This document shows positions 4,999-5,459 of a DNA stretch of 5,459 nucleotides, piece by piece. Each line of letters begins with the position of its first letter. The first letter of the stretch is position 1. The position numbers and the translations under genes were made by a program. Source of the stretch: Methanomassiliicoccaceae archaeon (GTDB lineage: Archaea; Thermoplasmatota; Thermoplasmata; Methanomassiliicoccales; Methanomethylophilaceae); assembly GCA_009780795.1 (NCBI GenBank), contig WQZJ01000080.1, forward strand, positions 1 to 5,459, in the 5' to 3' direction. Under the pieces are notes generated by a model, which was not told the origin of the DNA, did no database searches, and was given only the letters and a program-made list of their open reading frames with translations.

Positions 4999-5459
4999 TC
5001 AGAAGAAATCCTTGAGGGAGGTCTTCTTCGCGACCTTCTCGACACCCTTCTTCTCCTCTCTCTTCGTCACGGGTGCATGGACCTCGCCGCCGAACAGTGT
5101 TGCCTGTTGGCTTCCCATCATCAGGTCCTTCTCGGACCATCCGAACACCTCAGTGATGCGGGACGCCATATTGGCGAGCCTTTCCGCATAATATTTATGG
5201 TCCGGTTTCCCGATGAACTCGGTGCCGCTGATGTACGGTTCGACCGTCTGCGGCGTCCTGGACGAATCGGTCACGATCCATGAGACCTTCATACCGGGTA
5301 TGAATTCATAGCCCATGTTCATCATCTTTTTCGCTGCGTTCACGTTGGCCATTCTATCCGGTGATTCGTATCTGTTCGGGTCCTTGCAGGTCCTGGATAT
5401 CACCAGGTCGGCCACATCGACCTTCCCGGCGAGAGTGTCCTGAACGGTCCTTTTCACAA
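4999..5459 (-). CDS. polB: Family B DNA polymerase, C-terminal fragment (5' end outside window)
   Basis: The frame enters from the right edge and ends with TGA at 5001-4999; 152 complete residues are visible. KRTVQDTLAGKVDVADLVISRT, YEFIPGMKVSWIVTD, DHKYYAERL and ITEVFGWSEKDLM match the thumb and C-terminal region of archaeal family B replicative polymerases. The last residues, KTSLKDFF, form a PCNA-interacting (PIP-like) motif with Leu and the Phe pair in place but Lys where Gln is usual. The palm motifs and exonuclease domain would be upstream, outside the window. A GTG at 5457-5455 can be mistaken for a start but lies inside the conserved region. It runs in the same direction as mtmCB but is separated by 382 nt with its own promoter region, so it is not part of that operon. 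Confidence 0.85.
   Translation of the reverse strand, partial: VKRTVQDTLAGKVDVADLVISRTCKDPNRYESPDRMANVNAAKKMMNMGYEFIPGMKVSWIVTDSSRTPQTVEPYISGTEFIGKPDHKYYAERLANMASRITEVFGWSEKDLMMGSQQATLFGGEVHAPVTKREEKKGVEKVAKKTSLKDFF

Overview
The window comes from a methylotrophic, pyrrolysine-using methanogenic archaeon, most probably of the order Methanomassiliicoccales (Methanomethylophilus-like). This assignment is inferred from four things. A monomethylamine methyltransferase gene carries an in-frame UAG at exactly codon 202. A highly reduced tRNA-Pyl with anticodon CUA sits next to pylC. The corrinoid protein MtmC lies upstream of MtmB. The promoters are archaeal, with TATA boxes, GGTGA Shine-Dalgarno sites and T-run ends. 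Coding DNA is moderately GC-rich, while the two main intergenic regions are extremely AT-rich.

Layout, left to right. Bases 1-320 (+) are the 3' end of one mtmB copy, cut by the window edge. Bases 321-444 hold its T-rich terminator and the promoter of the next unit. Bases 445-511 (+) are the tRNA-Pyl gene (pylT), and 563-1720 (+) is pylC, the ATP-grasp ligase of pyrrolysine synthesis. Bases 1804-2478 (+) encode a 224-residue protein made mostly of five Sel1-like repeats. On the minus strand, converging on it, are mtmB copy 2 (3970-2585, read through UAG at 3367-3365) and mtmC (4616-3975), which form an mtmCB operon. Bases 4617-4998 contain an AT-rich promoter region and a GC-rich leader with several strong inverted repeats. 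Bases 5459-4999 (-) are the C-terminal part of a family B DNA polymerase ending in a PCNA-binding motif.

The genes form a functional set. PylC makes the pyrrolysine precursor, tRNA-Pyl delivers pyrrolysine to UAG, and MtmB needs that residue to move the methyl group of monomethylamine onto the cobalt of MtmC, from which it goes to coenzyme M. pylS, pylB and pylD are not in the window, so the usual pylTSBCD cluster is broken up or rearranged here.

The most notable observations are these. (i) Two oppositely oriented mtmB copies flank pylT-pylC-SLR. They are identical over at least 43 nt and then abruptly drop to about 47% amino-acid identity, suggesting gene conversion or an invertible segment that swaps MtmB C-termini. 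(ii) The tRNA-Pyl has a 3-nt D-loop, no base between acceptor and D stems, and an interrupted anticodon stem. (iii) A hairpin lies just after the UAG of mtmB. (iv) The mtmCB leader is long and structured. No wholly new system can be demonstrated from the sequence alone.
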